Shown in pieces: positions 10,590 to 22,045 of a stretch of 64,000 bases of DNA. The stretch lies in assembly GCF_949987535.1 (NCBI RefSeq), contig NC_080074.1, positions 29,101,478 through 29,165,477 of the forward strand. The letters are read 5' to 3'. Position numbers and translations under genes: made by a program. Below the pieces are notes generated by a model. It worked only from the letters and a program-made list of their open reading frames with translations. It was not told the origin of the DNA and searched no databases. Each line of letters opens with the position of its first letter. Positions within the stretch are counted from its first letter, which is position 1. Source of the DNA: Balaenoptera acutorostrata (taxonomy: Eukaryota; Chordata; Mammalia; Artiodactyla; Balaenopteridae).

Positions 10590-11215
10590 TTTTTCTTTCT
10601 TTTAAATAGACTTTATTTTTCAGGGAAGTTTTAGTTTCACAGCAAAATTGAGTGGAAAGTACACAGAGTTCCCATATAGCCCTTCCCCCCACACGCACAG
10701 CCTCTCCTACTACCAACAGCCCAGAGCAGAGCCCTACACTTGTCACAACTAATAACCTACATCACCCAAAGTCCATAGTTTACACTGGGGTTCACTCTTG
10801 GTGTTGGATATTCTATACGTTTGGACCAACATATAATGGCATCTGTCTACCATTATAATAGCATACAGAATAATTTCACTGCCCTAAAATTCCTTGGTGC
10901 TCTTCTTATTCACCCTTCCCCCTCCCCGGACCACTGGCAACCACTGATCTTTTTACTGTTTCCATGGTTTTGCCATATAGTTGGCATCGTACAATATATA
11001 GCCTTTTCAGATTGGCTTCTTTCACTGAGTAATATGCATTTAAGTTTACTTCATGTCTTTTCATGGCTTTATAACTCATTTCTTTTTACCTTTGAATAAT
11101 ATTCCATTGTCTGGAATGTTTATATTTATCCACACAGCTACTGAAGAATCTCTTGGTTGCTTCCAAGTTTTGGCAATAAAACTTCGATGACCATCTATAT
11201 TCAGAGGAAGAGCCT
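10590..11215 (-). repeat. Old L1M-type LINE, 3' region
   Basis: Antisense L1M 3' end: 'gcaaaattgagtggaaagta', 'aacatataatggcatctgtc', 'accactggcaaccactgatc' and 'taatattccattgtctggaa'. No open frame remains. Confidence 0.7.
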
Positions 11216-11264
11216 TACATATTTTCAGGTATAAATAATATTTACCTCTGTTACTCCTGTCCTA

Positions 11265-12425
11265 CACACAATGTACAGTTTTCAACTGAAAATTATGAGA
11301 CACACAAAAAAAGCAAGAAAAAACCTCCACCCTTTGTCAAGAGGCAAAGCAACTACAGAACTCAGATATGACTCAGGTGTTGGAAATATCAGACAGGGAA
11401 TTTAGAATTACTACAATTATTATGTGAAAGTCTCTGAAAAAAAGGTGGGTAAGAATCATAAACAGCTGGGGAATTTCTTCAGAGAGATAGAAGCTATAAG
11501 AAGGAATCAAGTCAAAATCATAGAGAAAACCATGGTAACAGAGATGATGATTGCTTTTGATAGGGTTATCAGTAGGCTAGACACAGACAAGGAAAAGATC
11601 AGTGAAGATAGGTCAATAGAAATTACTCAAAGTGAAACACAAAGAGAGAAGAGTAAGAAAATAAAATAAAAAATAGGACATCTAAGAGCTGTGGGACAAT
11701 ATCAAATGGTCTAACACATGTGTTAGGGAAATCTAGGAGAAAGGGAGAGGAGGTGGAAGAAGAAAAACTTGAAGAGTAAGAATCACAGCAGACCTCACCA
11801 GAAACTATTCAATCCAGAAGAAATTGAAGTGACATCTTTAAAGTGTTGGGGGAGGGCTTCCCTGGTGGCGCAGTGGTTGGGAGTCTGCCTGCCAATGCAG
11901 GGGACACGGGTTCGAGCCCTGGTCTGGGAAGATCCCACGTGCCGCGGAGCAGCTGGGCCCGTGAGCCACAATTACTGAGCCTGCGCGTCTGGAGCCTGTG
12001 CTCCGCAAGGAGAGGCCGCGATAGTGAGAGGCCTGCGCACCGCGATGAAGAGTGGTCCCCGCTTGCCACAACTAGAGAAAGCCCTCGCACAGAAACGAAG
12101 ACCCAACACAGCCATAAATAAATTAAAAAAAAAAACAAATACTTAAAAAAAAAAAAAAAGTCTATAAAGTGTTGGGGGGAAAAAAAAGAAAGCAATCCAA
12201 AATTTTTACTCAGCAAAATATCCTTAAAAAAACTAAGGAGAATTATGTACTTTTGCAGACAAACAAAAACTAAATTTATTCTCAGGATAACTGTATTACA
12301 AGAATAGTTAAAGGAAGTTCTTCAGAAGGACTATGATACCACATAGAAACTTATATCTTCAGAGAGATAAAGAATGAGGAACATTGTGAAAATAAATGTT
12401 ATTTTAAATAATTTTATTTTATTTT
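11265..12425 (+). repeat. HAL1 LINE, left part
   Basis: A-rich sense sequence with an ORF1-like region. A residual 81-codon frame at 11424-11669 is rich in Lys, Glu and Ile. Phrases such as 'aattcaatccagaagaaat' and 'aaaggaagttcttcagaagg' are typical of HAL1, an L1 relative that keeps ORF1 without ORF2. A SINE interrupts it at 11853-12164. It is cut off near 12425 by younger insertions and seems to resume at 20056. Confidence 0.65.
11853..12164 (+). mobile_element. CHR-type SINE
   Basis: Sense copy inside HAL1 with A box (TGGCGCAGTGG), B box (GGTTCGAGCCC) and an A-rich tail interrupted by 'caaatactt'. A 14-bp duplication, TAAAGTGTTGGGGG, lies at 11839-11852 and 12165-12178. The tail ends in a second pure A run. 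Confidence 0.93.
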
Positions 12426-13806
12426 TTTCCTCTTTTATTCTTGAATTTTATTTTATTTATTTTTTTATACAGCAGGTCCTTATTAGTTATCCATTTAATA
12501 CATATTAGTGTATAGATGTCAATCCCAATCTCCCAATTCATCACCTCCCCCCCGCCCACCACTTTTCCCCTTGGTGTCCATACGTTTGCTGTCTGCATCT
12601 CTGTCTCAATTTCTGCCCTGCAAACCGGTTCATCTGTACCATTTTTCTAGGTTCCACATATATACGTTAATAAAAGATATTTGTTTTTCTCTTTCTGAGT
12701 TACTTCACTCTGTATAACAGTCTCTAGATTCATCCACATCTCTACAAATGACCCAATTTCGTTCCTTTTTATGGCTGAGTAATATTCCATTGTATATATG
12801 TACCACATCTTCTTTAACCATTCATCTGTTGATGGGCATTTAGGTTGCTTCCATGTACTATTGTAAATAGTGCTGCAATGAACACTGGGGTTCATATCTT
12901 TTTGAATTATGGTTTTCTCTGAGTATATGCCCAGTAGTGGGATTGCTGGGTCATATGGTAATTCTATTTTTAGTTTTTTAAGGAACCTCCATACTGTTCT
13001 CCATAGTGGCTGTACCAATTTACATTCCCACCAACAGTGCAAGAGGGTTCCCTTTTCTCCACACCCTCTGCAGCATTTGTTGTTTGTAGATTTTGTGATG
13101 ATGCCCATTCTAACTGGTGTGAGGTGATACCTCATTGTAGTTTTGATTTGCATTTCTCTAATAATTAGTGATGTTGAGCAGCTCTTCATGTGCTTCCTGG
13201 CCATCTGTGTGTCTTCTTTGGAGAAATGACTATTTAGGTCTTCTGCCCATTTTTGGATTGGGTTGTTTGTTTTTTAATATTGAGCTTCATGAGCTGTTTA
13301 TATATTTTGGAGATTAATCCTTTGTCCGTTGATTCGTTTGCAAATATTTTCTCCCGTTCTGAGGGTTGTCTTCTCGTCTTGTTTGTACTTTCCTTTGCTG
13401 TGCAAAAACTTTTAAGTTTCATTACGTCCCATTTGTTTATTTTTGTTTTTATTTCCATTACTCTAGGAGGTGGATCAAAAAAGATCTTGCTGTGATTTAT
13501 GTCAAAGAGTGTTCTTCCTATGTTTTCTTCTAACAGTTTTATAGTGTCCGGTCTTACATTTAGGTCTCTAATCCATTTTGAGTTTATTTTTGTGTATGGT
13601 GTTAGGGACTGTTCTAATTTCATTCTTTTACATGTAGCTGTCCAGTTTTCCCAGCACCACTTATTGAAGAGACTGTCTTTTCTCCATTGTATACCCTTGC
13701 CTCCTTTGTCATAGATTAGTTGACCATAGGTACATGGGTTTATCTCTGGGCTTTCTATCCTGTTCCATTGATCTATATTTCTGTCTATGTGCCAGTACCA
13801 TATTGT
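12426..13806 (-). mobile_element. 5'-truncated L1 (short-3'UTR type)
   Basis: Antisense L1 holding only the C-terminal half of ORF2. On the sense strand it starts at the 'gacaatatggtactggcaca' segment (near 13806) and ends right after CCTGCTGTATA (12466-12476) in an A-rich tail. Frames such as 12647-13204 encode the well-conserved ORF2 C-terminus with scattered stops. I could not find a clean target-site duplication. Eleven T bases lie immediately outside its 5' end. Confidence 0.85.
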
Positions 13807-14670
13807 CTTTTTTTTTTTAATAGTTATCCTTTTAATAATTTATAAGTATACAGTTCCATGGCATTAATTACATTCACAATACTGTGTGCCCATCACTGTT
13901 TTTCCCCCCCCCACACACACTGTATTTTATTTTTACAAGAGATAAATAGACTGACACCAAGCATTGTAAATGGATGACCACAACAAAAGCAACAATGATT
14001 GCAATTACCAAACACAAAACACACTCATGCTATGTCATAATATTGACATTCAGTCCAGTAATCCTCCACTGTAACAGCTCCTTTACTTTGCAGTGAAAAT
14101 TGATTTGTATATTCTTTGCCTCTGAGTCCTTGTGGGATTTTTTTTTTTTAAATTCAAACAGAAAGTCACAAAAATTATAATCATCCTCATCAGTTCACTC
14201 AGTCCCATGTAATTAATTTTTTTTATCTTGATCTTTTGTTAGCACTTTTATGAGTTCATCAGTTTTTCATTAGAGTTCCGAAAATGCTTATTCATTCAGT
14301 TCAGCAGTACAGTCAGTTACCAGAAACCTGTACTTGTCAGAGACTTTTCCATGAATTCCTTGAAGATGAAACCCTTTTATAGGAACATATTTGCAAAAGC
14401 ATCACAGTACACCCAGAACTGTCTGTAAATGACAAAAGACTTAAAAATGACCACGGTTAAAGATTTGATGAAAGTTCATAATAATGCAATTGACAAGGAA
14501 ATTTAGTTATTTCTGAGATATACATTTTAAAGTAATAACTAGAATTATGACTTATAACATTATACCAGAACATATAAGATTTTTAGAAATTTCATGTAAT
14601 GTCTGAAACATTTATATTAACATATTTCCACACAAATAACCCAAAGAAAGTTTAGTATTAGTTGTTTTGT
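13807..14670. other. Non-L1 segment between two L1s
   Basis: About 860 bp with no CHR or young L1 sequence. The left 75 bp (13830-13905) resembles an antisense L1M fragment. The remainder, read on the minus strand, looks like the 3' part of a transcript, with an AATAAA near 13925. A short C run and CA repeat follow at 13905-13920. I could not identify a parent gene. The flanks seem to be two halves of one HAL1, so this block was probably brought in by an insertion. Confidence 0.5.
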
Positions 14671-14873
14671 TTGTTTATTTGTTTTACACTGCAGGTTCTT
14701 ATTAGTCATCAATTTTATACATATCAGTGTATACATGTCAATCCCAATCGCCCAATTCAGCACACCACCATCCCCACCCCACCGCGGTTTTCCTCCCTTG
14801 GTGTCCATAGGTTTGTTCTCTACATCTGTGTCTCAACTTCTGCCCTGCAAACCAGCTCATCTGTACCATTTTT

Positions 14874-17089
14874 CTAGGTTCCACATACATGCGTTAATAT
14901 ACGATATTTGTTTTTCTCTTTCTGACTTACTTCACTCTGTATGACAGTCTCTAGATCCATCCACGTCTCAGCAAATGACTCAATTTCATTCCTTTTTATG
15001 GCTGAGTAATATTCCATTGTATATATGTACCACCTCTCCTTTATCCATTCGTCTGTTGATGGACACTTAGGTTGCTTCCATGACCTGGCTATTGTAAATA
15101 GTGCTGCAATGAACATTGGGGTGCATGTGTCTTTTTGAATTATGGTTTTCTCTGGGTATACGCCCAGTAGTGGGATTGCTGGATCATATGGTAAATCTAT
15201 TTTTAGTTTTTTAAGGAACCTCCATACTGTTCTCCATAGTGGCTGTATCACTTTACGTTCCCACCAACAGTGCAAGAGGGTTCCCTTTTCTCCACACCCT
15301 CTCCAGCATTTGTTCTTTGTAGATTTTCTGATGATGCCCATTCTGACTGGTGTGAGGTGATACCTCATTGTAGTTTTGATTTGCATTTCTCTAATAATTA
15401 GTGATGTTGAGCAGCTTTTCATGTGCTTCTTGGACATCTGTGTGTCTTCTTTGGAGAAATGTCTATTTAGGTCTTCTGCCCATTTTTGGATTGGGTTGTT
15501 TGTTTCTTTAATATTGAGCTGAATGAGCTGTTTATATATTTTGGAGATTAATCCTGTGTCCGTTGATTCGTTTGCAAATATTTTCTCCCGTTCTGAGGGT
15601 TGTCTTTTCGTCTTGTTTATGGTTTCCTTTGTTGTGCAAAAGCTTTGAAGTTTCATTAGGTCCCATTTGTTTATTTTTGTTTTTATTTCCATTACTCTAG
15701 GAGGTGGATCAAAAAAGATCTTGCTGTGATTTATGTCAAAGAGTGTTCTTCCTATGTTTTCCTCTAAGAGTTTTATAGTGTCCAGTCTTACATTTAGGTC
15801 TCGAATCCATTTTGTGTTTATTTTGTGTATGGTGTTAGGGAGTGTTCTAATTTCATTCTTTTACATGTAGCTGTCCAGTTTTCCCAGCACCACTTAGTGA
15901 AGAGACTGTCTTTTCTCCATTGTATATCTTTGCCTCCTTTGTCATAGATTAGTTGACCATATGTGTGTGGATTTATCTCTGGGCTTTCTATCTTGTTCCA
16001 TTGGTCTATGTTTCTGTTCTTGTGCCAGTACCATATTGTCTTGATTACTGTAGCTTTGTAGTATAGTCTGAAGTCAGGGAGTCTGATTCCTCCAGGTCCG
16101 TTTTTTTCCCTCAAGACTGCTTTTGCTATTCGGGGTCTTTTGTGTCTCCATACAAATTTTAAGATGATTTGTTCTAGTTCCGTAAAAAATGCCATTGGTA
16201 ATTTGATAGGGATTGCATTGAATCTGTAGATTGCTTTGGGTAGTATAGTCATTTTCACAATATTAATTCTTCCAATCCAAGAACATGATATATCTCTCCA
16301 TCTGTTGGTATCATCTTTAATTTCTTTCATGAGTGTCTTACAGTTTTCTGCATACAGGTCTTTTGTCTCCCTAGGTAGGTTTATTCCTAGGTATTTTATT
16401 CTTTTTGTTGCAATGGTAAATGGGAGTGTTTCCTTAATTTCTCTTTCAGATTTTTCATCATTAGTGTATAGGAATGCAAGAGATTGCTGTGCATTAATTT
16501 TGTATTCTGCAACTTTACCAAATTCATTGATGAGCTCTAGTAGTTTTCTGATGGCATCTTTAGGCTTTTCTACGTATAGTATCATGTCATCTGCAAACAG
16601 TGACAGTTTTACTTCTTCTTTTCCAATTGGTATTCCTTTTGTTTCTTTTTCTTCGCTGACTGCTGTGGCTAGGACTTCCAAAACTATGTTGAATAATAGC
16701 AGTGAGAGTGGACATCCTTGTCTTATTCCTGATCTTAGAGGAAATACTTTCAGTTTTTCACCATTGAGAATGATGTTTGCTGTGGGTTTGTCGTATATGG
16801 CCTTTATTATGTTGAGGTAGGTTCCCTCTATGCCTACTTTCTGGAGAGTTTTTATCATAAATGGGTGTTGAATTTTGTCAAAAGCTTTTTCTGCATCTAT
16901 TGAGATGATCATATGGTTTTTATTCTTCGATTTGTTAATATGGTGTATCACATTGATTGATTTGCGTATATTGAAGAATCCTTGCATCCCTGGGAAAATT
17001 CCCACTTGATCGTGGTGTATGATCCTTATAATGTGTTGTTGGATTCTGTTTGCTAGTATTTTGTTGAGGATTTTTGCATCTATATTCAT
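14874..17089 (-). pseudogene. L1 ORF2 remnant: reverse transcriptase and C-terminus
   Basis: Two frames cover the C-terminal part of L1 ORF2. The frame at 15818-17089 (423 codons) has reverse transcriptase motif A ([12 protein letters not shown]), motif B ([10 protein letters not shown]) and the catalytic motif C ([10 protein letters not shown], near 16570-16600). The frame at 14874-15692 (272 codons) covers the C-terminal region. Near 15821 this copy has four T bases where other copies have five, a one-base loss that separates the two frames. In an intact L1, ORF2 primes cDNA synthesis on nicked DNA. This copy cannot make the full protein. Confidence 0.85.
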
Positions 17090-17308
17090 CAGTGATGTTG
17101 GTCTGTAATTTTAATTTTTTTGTAGTATCTTTGTCTGGTTTTGGTATCAGGGTGATGGTGGCCTCATAGAATGAGTTTTGGAGTGTTCCTTCCTCTGCAA
17201 TTTTTTGGAAGAGTTTGAGAAGGATGGGTATTAGCTCTTCTCTAAATGTTTGATAGAATTCTCCTGTGAAGCCATCTGGTCCTGGACTTTTGTTTGTTGG
17301 AAGGTTTT

Positions 17309-17613
17309 TTATTTTCTTTTATAAATTTATTTATTTATTTATTTATTTTTGTTGTGTTGGGTCTTCATTTCTGTGCGAAGGCTTTCTCTTGTTGCAGTGA
17401 GCAGGGGCCACTCTTCATCGCGGTGCATGGGCCTCTCAGTATCACGGCCTGTGTTGTTGTGGAGAACAGGCTCCAGACGCACAGGCTCAGTAGTTGTGGC
17501 TCATGGGCCCAGTTGCTCCGCGGCACATGGGATCTTCCCAGACCAGGGCTTGAACCCGTGTCCCCTGCATTGGCAGGCAAATTCTCAACCACTGTGCCAC
17601 CAGGGAAGCCCCA
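17309..17613 (-). mobile_element. CHR-type SINE inside L1 ORF2
   Basis: Antisense SINE (sense relative to the host L1) with a 13-bp duplication, GTTGGAAGGTTTT, at 17296-17308 and 17614-17626. The insertion point is the same ORF2 nucleotide as that of the SINE at 39293-39599 in another L1. Confidence 0.93.
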
Positions 17614-18453
17614 GTTGGAAGGTTTTCAATCACAGTTTCAATTTCATTGCTTGTGATTGGTCTGTTCATATTTTCTATCTCTTCCTTGTTCCGTCTTGGA
17701 AGGTTATACCTTTCTAAGAATTTGTCCATTTCTTCCAGGTTGTCCATCTTATTGGCATAGAGCTGCTTGTAGTAGTCTCTTATGATGCTTTGTATTTCTG
17801 TGGTGTCTGTTGTAACTTCTCCTTTTTCATTTCTAATTTTAATGATTTGAGTCTCTCCCTCTTTTTCTTGATGCGTCTGGCTAATGATTGATCAATTTTG
17901 TGTATCTTCTCAAAGAACCAGCTTTTAGTTTTATTGATCTTTCCTTTTGTTTTCTTTGTTTCTATTTCATTTATTTCTGCTCTGATCTTTATGATTTCTT
18001 TCCTTCTACTAATTTGGGTTTTGTTTGTTCTTCTTTCTTTAGTTCTTTTAGATGTAAGGTTAGATTGTTCATTTGAGATGTTTGTTGTTTCTTAAGGTAG
18101 GATTGTATTGCTATAAACTTCCCTCTTAGAACTGCTTTTGCTGCATCCCATAGGTTTTGGATCGTAGTGCTTTCATTGTCATTTGTTTCTAGGTAATTTT
18201 TGATTTCATCTTTGATTTCTTCAGTGATCTCTTGGTTATTTAGTCATGTATTGTTTAGCCTCCATGTGTTTGTGTTTTTTACGTTTTTTTCCCTGTAATT
18301 GATTTCTAATCTCATAGCCTTGTGGTCAGAAAAAATGCTTGATATGATTTCAGTTTTCTTAAATTTACTGAGGCTTGATTTGTGACCCAAGATGTGATCA
18401 GTCCTGGAGAATGTTCTGTGCACACTTGAGAAGAAACTGTAATCTGCTGTATT

Positions 18454-19008
18454 TCAATGGAATGTCCTATAAATATCAATTAAATCTATCTGGTCTATTG
18501 TGTCATTTAAAGCTTCTGTTTCCTTATTAATTTTCTGTTTGGATGATCTGTTCATTGGTGTAAGTAAGGTGTTAAAGTCCCCCACTATTATTGTGTTACT
18601 GTCGATTTCGTCTTTTATAGCTGTTAGCAGTTGCCTTATGTATTGAGGTGCTCCTATGTTGGGTGCATATATATTTATAGTTATTATATCTTCTTCTTGG
18701 ATTGATCCCTTGATCATTATGTAGTGTCCTTCCTTGTCTCTTGTAACATTCTTTATTTTAAAGTCTATTTTATCTGACATGAGTATTGCTACTCCAGCTT
18801 TCTTTTGGTTTCCATCTGCATGGAATACCTTTTTCCATCCCCTCACTTTCAGTCCGTACGTGTCCCTAGGTCTGAAGTGGGTCTCTTGTAGAGAGCATAT
18901 ATATGGGTCTTGTTTTTGTATCCATTCAGTGAGCCTGTGTCTTTTGTTTGGAGCATTTAATCCATTCACGTTTAAGGTAATTATTGATATGTATGTTCCT
19001 ATTACCAT
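18454..19008 (-). pseudogene. L1 ORF2 remnant: endonuclease domain
   Basis: A 184-codon frame matches the AP-like endonuclease that nicks target DNA for L1. Visible motifs are ITLNVNGLNAP near the N-terminus, the QETH catalytic glutamate motif, and INIYAPN and VGDFNT further on. The start codon lies about 58 bp after the ORF1 stop, the usual L1 layout. The frame ends at a stop well before the reverse transcriptase, so the protein is broken. Confidence 0.85.
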
Positions 19009-19066
19009 TTTCTTAATTGTTTTGGGTTTCTTTTTATAGGTCCTTTTCTTCTCTGGTGTTTCCCAC

Positions 19067-19825
19067 TTAGAGAAGTTCCTTTAGCATTTGTTGTAGAGCT
19101 GCTTTGGTGGTGCTGAATTCTCTTAGCTTTTGCCTGTCTGTAAAGCTTTTGTTTTCTCCATCGAATCTGAATGAGATCCTTGCTGGGTAGAGTAATCTTG
19201 GTTGTAGGTTCTTCCCGTTCATCACTTTAAATATGTCATGCCACTCTCTTTGGGCTTGTAGAGTTTCTGCTGAGAAATCAGCTGTTAACCTTATGGGGAT
19301 TCCCTTGTATGTTACTTGTTGTTTTTCCCTTGCTGCTTTCGATAATTTTTCTTTGTCCTTAATTTTTGCCAATTTGATTACTATGTGTCTTGGCGTGTTT
19401 CTCCTTGGGTTATCCTGTATGGGACTCTCTGCGCTTCCTGGACTTGGGTGGCTATTTCCTTTCCCATGTTAGGGAAGTTTTCAACTGTAATCTCTTCAAA
19501 TATTTTATTGGGTCCTTTCTCTCTCTCTCCTCCTTCTGGGACCCCTCTAATGCGAATGTTGGTGCATTTAATGTTGTCCCAGAGGTCTCTTAGGCTATCT
19601 TTTTTTTTTCATTCTTTTTTCTTTATTCTGTTCCGCAGCAGTGAATTCCACCATTTTGTCTTCCAGGTCACTTATTCGTTCTTCTGTCTCAGTTATTCTG
19701 CTATTGATTCCTTCTAGTGTATTTTTCATTTTAGTTATTGTATTGTTCATCTCTGTTTGTTTGTTCTTTAATTCTTCTGGGTCTTTGTTAAACATTTCTT
19801 GCATCTTCTCGATCTTTGCCTCCAT
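19067..19825 (-). pseudogene. L1 ORF1 remnant
   Basis: ORF1 encodes the trimeric RNA-binding protein of L1. Its coiled-coil part survives at 19595-19825 (ITETEERISDLEDKMVEF-like heptads) and its C-terminal domain at 19067-19372 (LTADFSAETLQA, RISFRFDG, ending QQMLKELL). Frames between the two parts are shifted, so no full protein is encoded. Confidence 0.8.
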
Positions 19826-20055
19826 TGTTTTTCAGCGGTCCTGGATCACCTTCACTATCACTATTCTGAATTCTTTTTCTGGAAGGTTGCCTATCTCCAC
19901 TTCATTTAGTTGTTTTTCTGGGGTTTTATCTTGTTCCTTCATCTGGTACATAGCCCTCTGTCTTTTCATCTTGTCTATCTTTCTTTGAATGTGGTTTTTG
20001 TTCCACAGGCTGCAGGATTGTAGTTCTTGCTTCTGCTGTCTGCTCTCTGGTAGAC

Positions 20056-20260
20056 TCTATTTTTCATTATTTTAATCACTAAGAGATCATTACTTGTCTA
20101 AAGCAAAAATAGTGGCAATTGATTCTGGGTTTATAAAAGTGAAATATGTGACAATAATTGCACAAAGAGTGAGAGGGAGGGATTGGTAACATACTGTTAT
20201 AAGGTGATTGTACTACAAGTAAATTGTTACAGTATTATTTGAAATTAGACTCTGATTAAA
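20056..20260 (+). repeat. HAL1 LINE, right part (first piece)
   Basis: Segments such as 'gacaataattgcacaaagag' and 'acatactgttataaggtgat' look like the 3' region of HAL1 in sense orientation. This would continue the HAL1 that breaks at 12425. It is then interrupted by the L1 at 20273-21629. Confidence 0.5.
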
Positions 20261-20272
20261 GAGTAATATTTT

Positions 20273-20747
20273 TTAAAGTAATTTTTATTGGAGTATAGTT
20301 GATTTACAATGTTGTGTTAGTTACTGTTGTACAGCAAACTGAATCATTTATACATATACATATATCCACTCTTATTTAGATTCTATTCCCATATAGGTCA
20401 TTACAGAGTATTGAGTCGAGTTCTCTCTGCTATACAGTAGGTTCTTATTAGTTATCTATTTTATATATAGTAATGTGTGTATGTCAGTTCCAGTCTCTCA
20501 GTTTATCCCTCTCCCCACTTTCCCCCTTGGTAACCATAAGTTTTTTTGCTGCATCTGTGACTCTATTTCTGTTTTGTAAATAGGTTCATTTGTACCACTT
20601 TTTTCAGATTCCATATATACACAATATCATATGATATTTGTCTTTTTCTGTCTGACTTACTTCACTCAGTATGACGATCTCTAGGTCCATCCATGTCTCT
20701 GCAAATGGCATTATTTTGTTCTTTTTTATGCCTGAGTAATATTCCAT

Positions 20748-20787
<40 letters not shown>

Positions 20788-20788
20788 C

Positions 20789-20855
<67 letters not shown>

Positions 20856-21629
20856 CCACATCTTCTTTATCCACTCCTCCATCAAAGGACATTTAGGTTG
20901 CTTCCATGTCCCAGATATTGTAAATAGTGCTGCAATGAACTTTAGAATACATGTATCTTTTTGAATTGTGGTTTTCTCCAAATATATGCCCAGGAGTGTG
21001 ATTGCTGGATTATATGGTAGCTCTATTTTTAGTTTTTAAAGGAACCTCCATACTATTCTCCACAGTGGCTGTAGCAATTTACATTCCCACCAACAGCATA
21101 GGAGGGTTCCCTTTTCTCCACACCCTCTCCAGCATTTATTGTTTGTAGACTTTTTGATGAGGCCATTCTGACCAGTGTGAGGTGATACCTCATTGCAGTT
21201 TTGATTGCATTTCTCTGATAGTTAGTGAGGTTGAGCATGTGCCTCTTGGCCACCTGTATGTCTTCATGTGCCTCTTGGCCATCTGTATGTCTTATTTGGA
21301 GAAATATCTATTTCGATCTTCTGCACAGTTTTTGATTGGGTTTTTTAAATTTTTTTTGCTACTAAGCTGCATGAGCTGTTTGTATATTTTGGAGATTAAG
21401 CTCTTGTCGGTTGTTTCATCTGCAAATCTTTTCTCCCATTCTGTAAGACCGGATACTATAATACTCTTAGAGGAAAACATAGGCAGAATGCCCTCTGACA
21501 TAAATTGCAGCAAGATTGTTTTTGATCCACCTCCTAGAGTAATGAAAATAAAAACAAAAATAAACAAATGGGACCTAATTAAACTTAAAAGCTTTTGCAC
21601 AGCAAAGGAAACCATAAACAATATGTAAG
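20273..21629 (-). mobile_element. L1 with 5' inversion and internal microsatellite
   Basis: Antisense ORF2 end and long-form 3'UTR from 20273 to about 21445, then an inverted sense ORF2 block from about 21446 to 21626. A 12-bp duplication, GAGTAATATTTT, at 20261-20272 and 21630-21641 shows one insertion. A TG/TA microsatellite (20749-20852) and a 29-bp tandem duplication (21236-21264 and 21265-21293) arose inside it. Confidence 0.88.
20749..20852. repeat. (GT)n(TA)n microsatellite
   Basis: About 24 bp of GT followed by about 80 bp of mostly TA, with a few CA interruptions. It sits where other L1 copies in the window have the short 'cattgtatatatgtaccac'. Confidence 0.97.
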
Positions 21630-21641
21630 GAGTAATATTTT

Positions 21642-21760
21642 AAGGCCTAGGACAACTACCAAAAAACTTTAAAAAAGAAATGTAAATAATAATTAGATGA
21701 GAAACATCTTCTTTCTGGTCACCTCACTCTATTCAGTATAAAATTTATGTCATTCTGTCT
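21642..21760 (+). repeat. HAL1 LINE, right part (second piece)
   Basis: Continues after the 5'-inverted L1 with 'aaggcctaggacaactacca', which resembles the HAL1 3' end. Tentative. Confidence 0.4.
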
Positions 21761-22045
21761 TTTTATCTGATTTTCATTTATAGATCACTTTTTCTTTTGC
21801 AGTCTCTTTTTAGATCTATCTGCTATTGTTTCATATCATAGAGATTTTTAAGGACTAAGCACCCTAACATTACCTTTACATTCTCTACAAATGAAATGTG
21901 GACTCACATTTGAAGAAAAATAAACTAGGACAGAAACAGAGTTATATCACAATTGCATTGGAAACTACATTACTCATCTGTGTTAGAGGACATAGAAGGC
22001 AAAGAAAACTGTCTTAAACATGCAACTTGAAAATGACAATGCCAG

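Larger units (their letters stand above)
14671..20055 (-). mobile_element. Long L1 with nested SINE
   Basis: Antisense L1 of about 5.4 kb, 5.1 kb without the nested SINE (17309-17613). In sense order it holds the end of the 5'UTR, ORF1, ORF2 endonuclease, reverse transcriptase and C-terminus, and the short 3'UTR ending after CCTGCTGTGTA (14685-14695 on the plus strand). The 5'UTR is cut off near 20055. Stops and indels break both ORFs. No clear flanking duplication was found. Confidence 0.9.

Noticed and set aside
10540..10590. 'gggttgtcataaagtttgtg' considered as a mariner terminal repeat
   Set aside because: No partner inverted repeat or TA-bounded element was found.
11853..11925. tRNA-like A and B boxes that could be a tRNA gene
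   Set aside because: They are the tRNA-derived heads of SINEs. No cloverleaf with acceptor stem or anticodon arm is maintained, and the same head occurs in twelve copies with tails and duplications.
11838..12216. Several 70-135 codon frames over SINE copies (also at 494-757, 5317-5532, 17349-17717, 22760-23002, 37718-37963, 39123-39614)
   Set aside because: They recur with nearly the same peptide in every CHR SINE, in several frames, and contain no protein family. They are a by-product of GC-rich SINE sequence.
13905..14640. A short minus-strand reading frame in the 860-bp block, considered as the C-terminus of a retrocopied gene
   Set aside because: Only about 35 codons without a matching family, interrupted upstream. 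Too short to separate from chance.
12402..20085. Shared TTATTTTAA at about 12402 and 20077 as a target duplication for the whole nested block
   Set aside because: AT-only, nine bases and in T-rich surroundings, so chance is likely. Kept only as a point to test.
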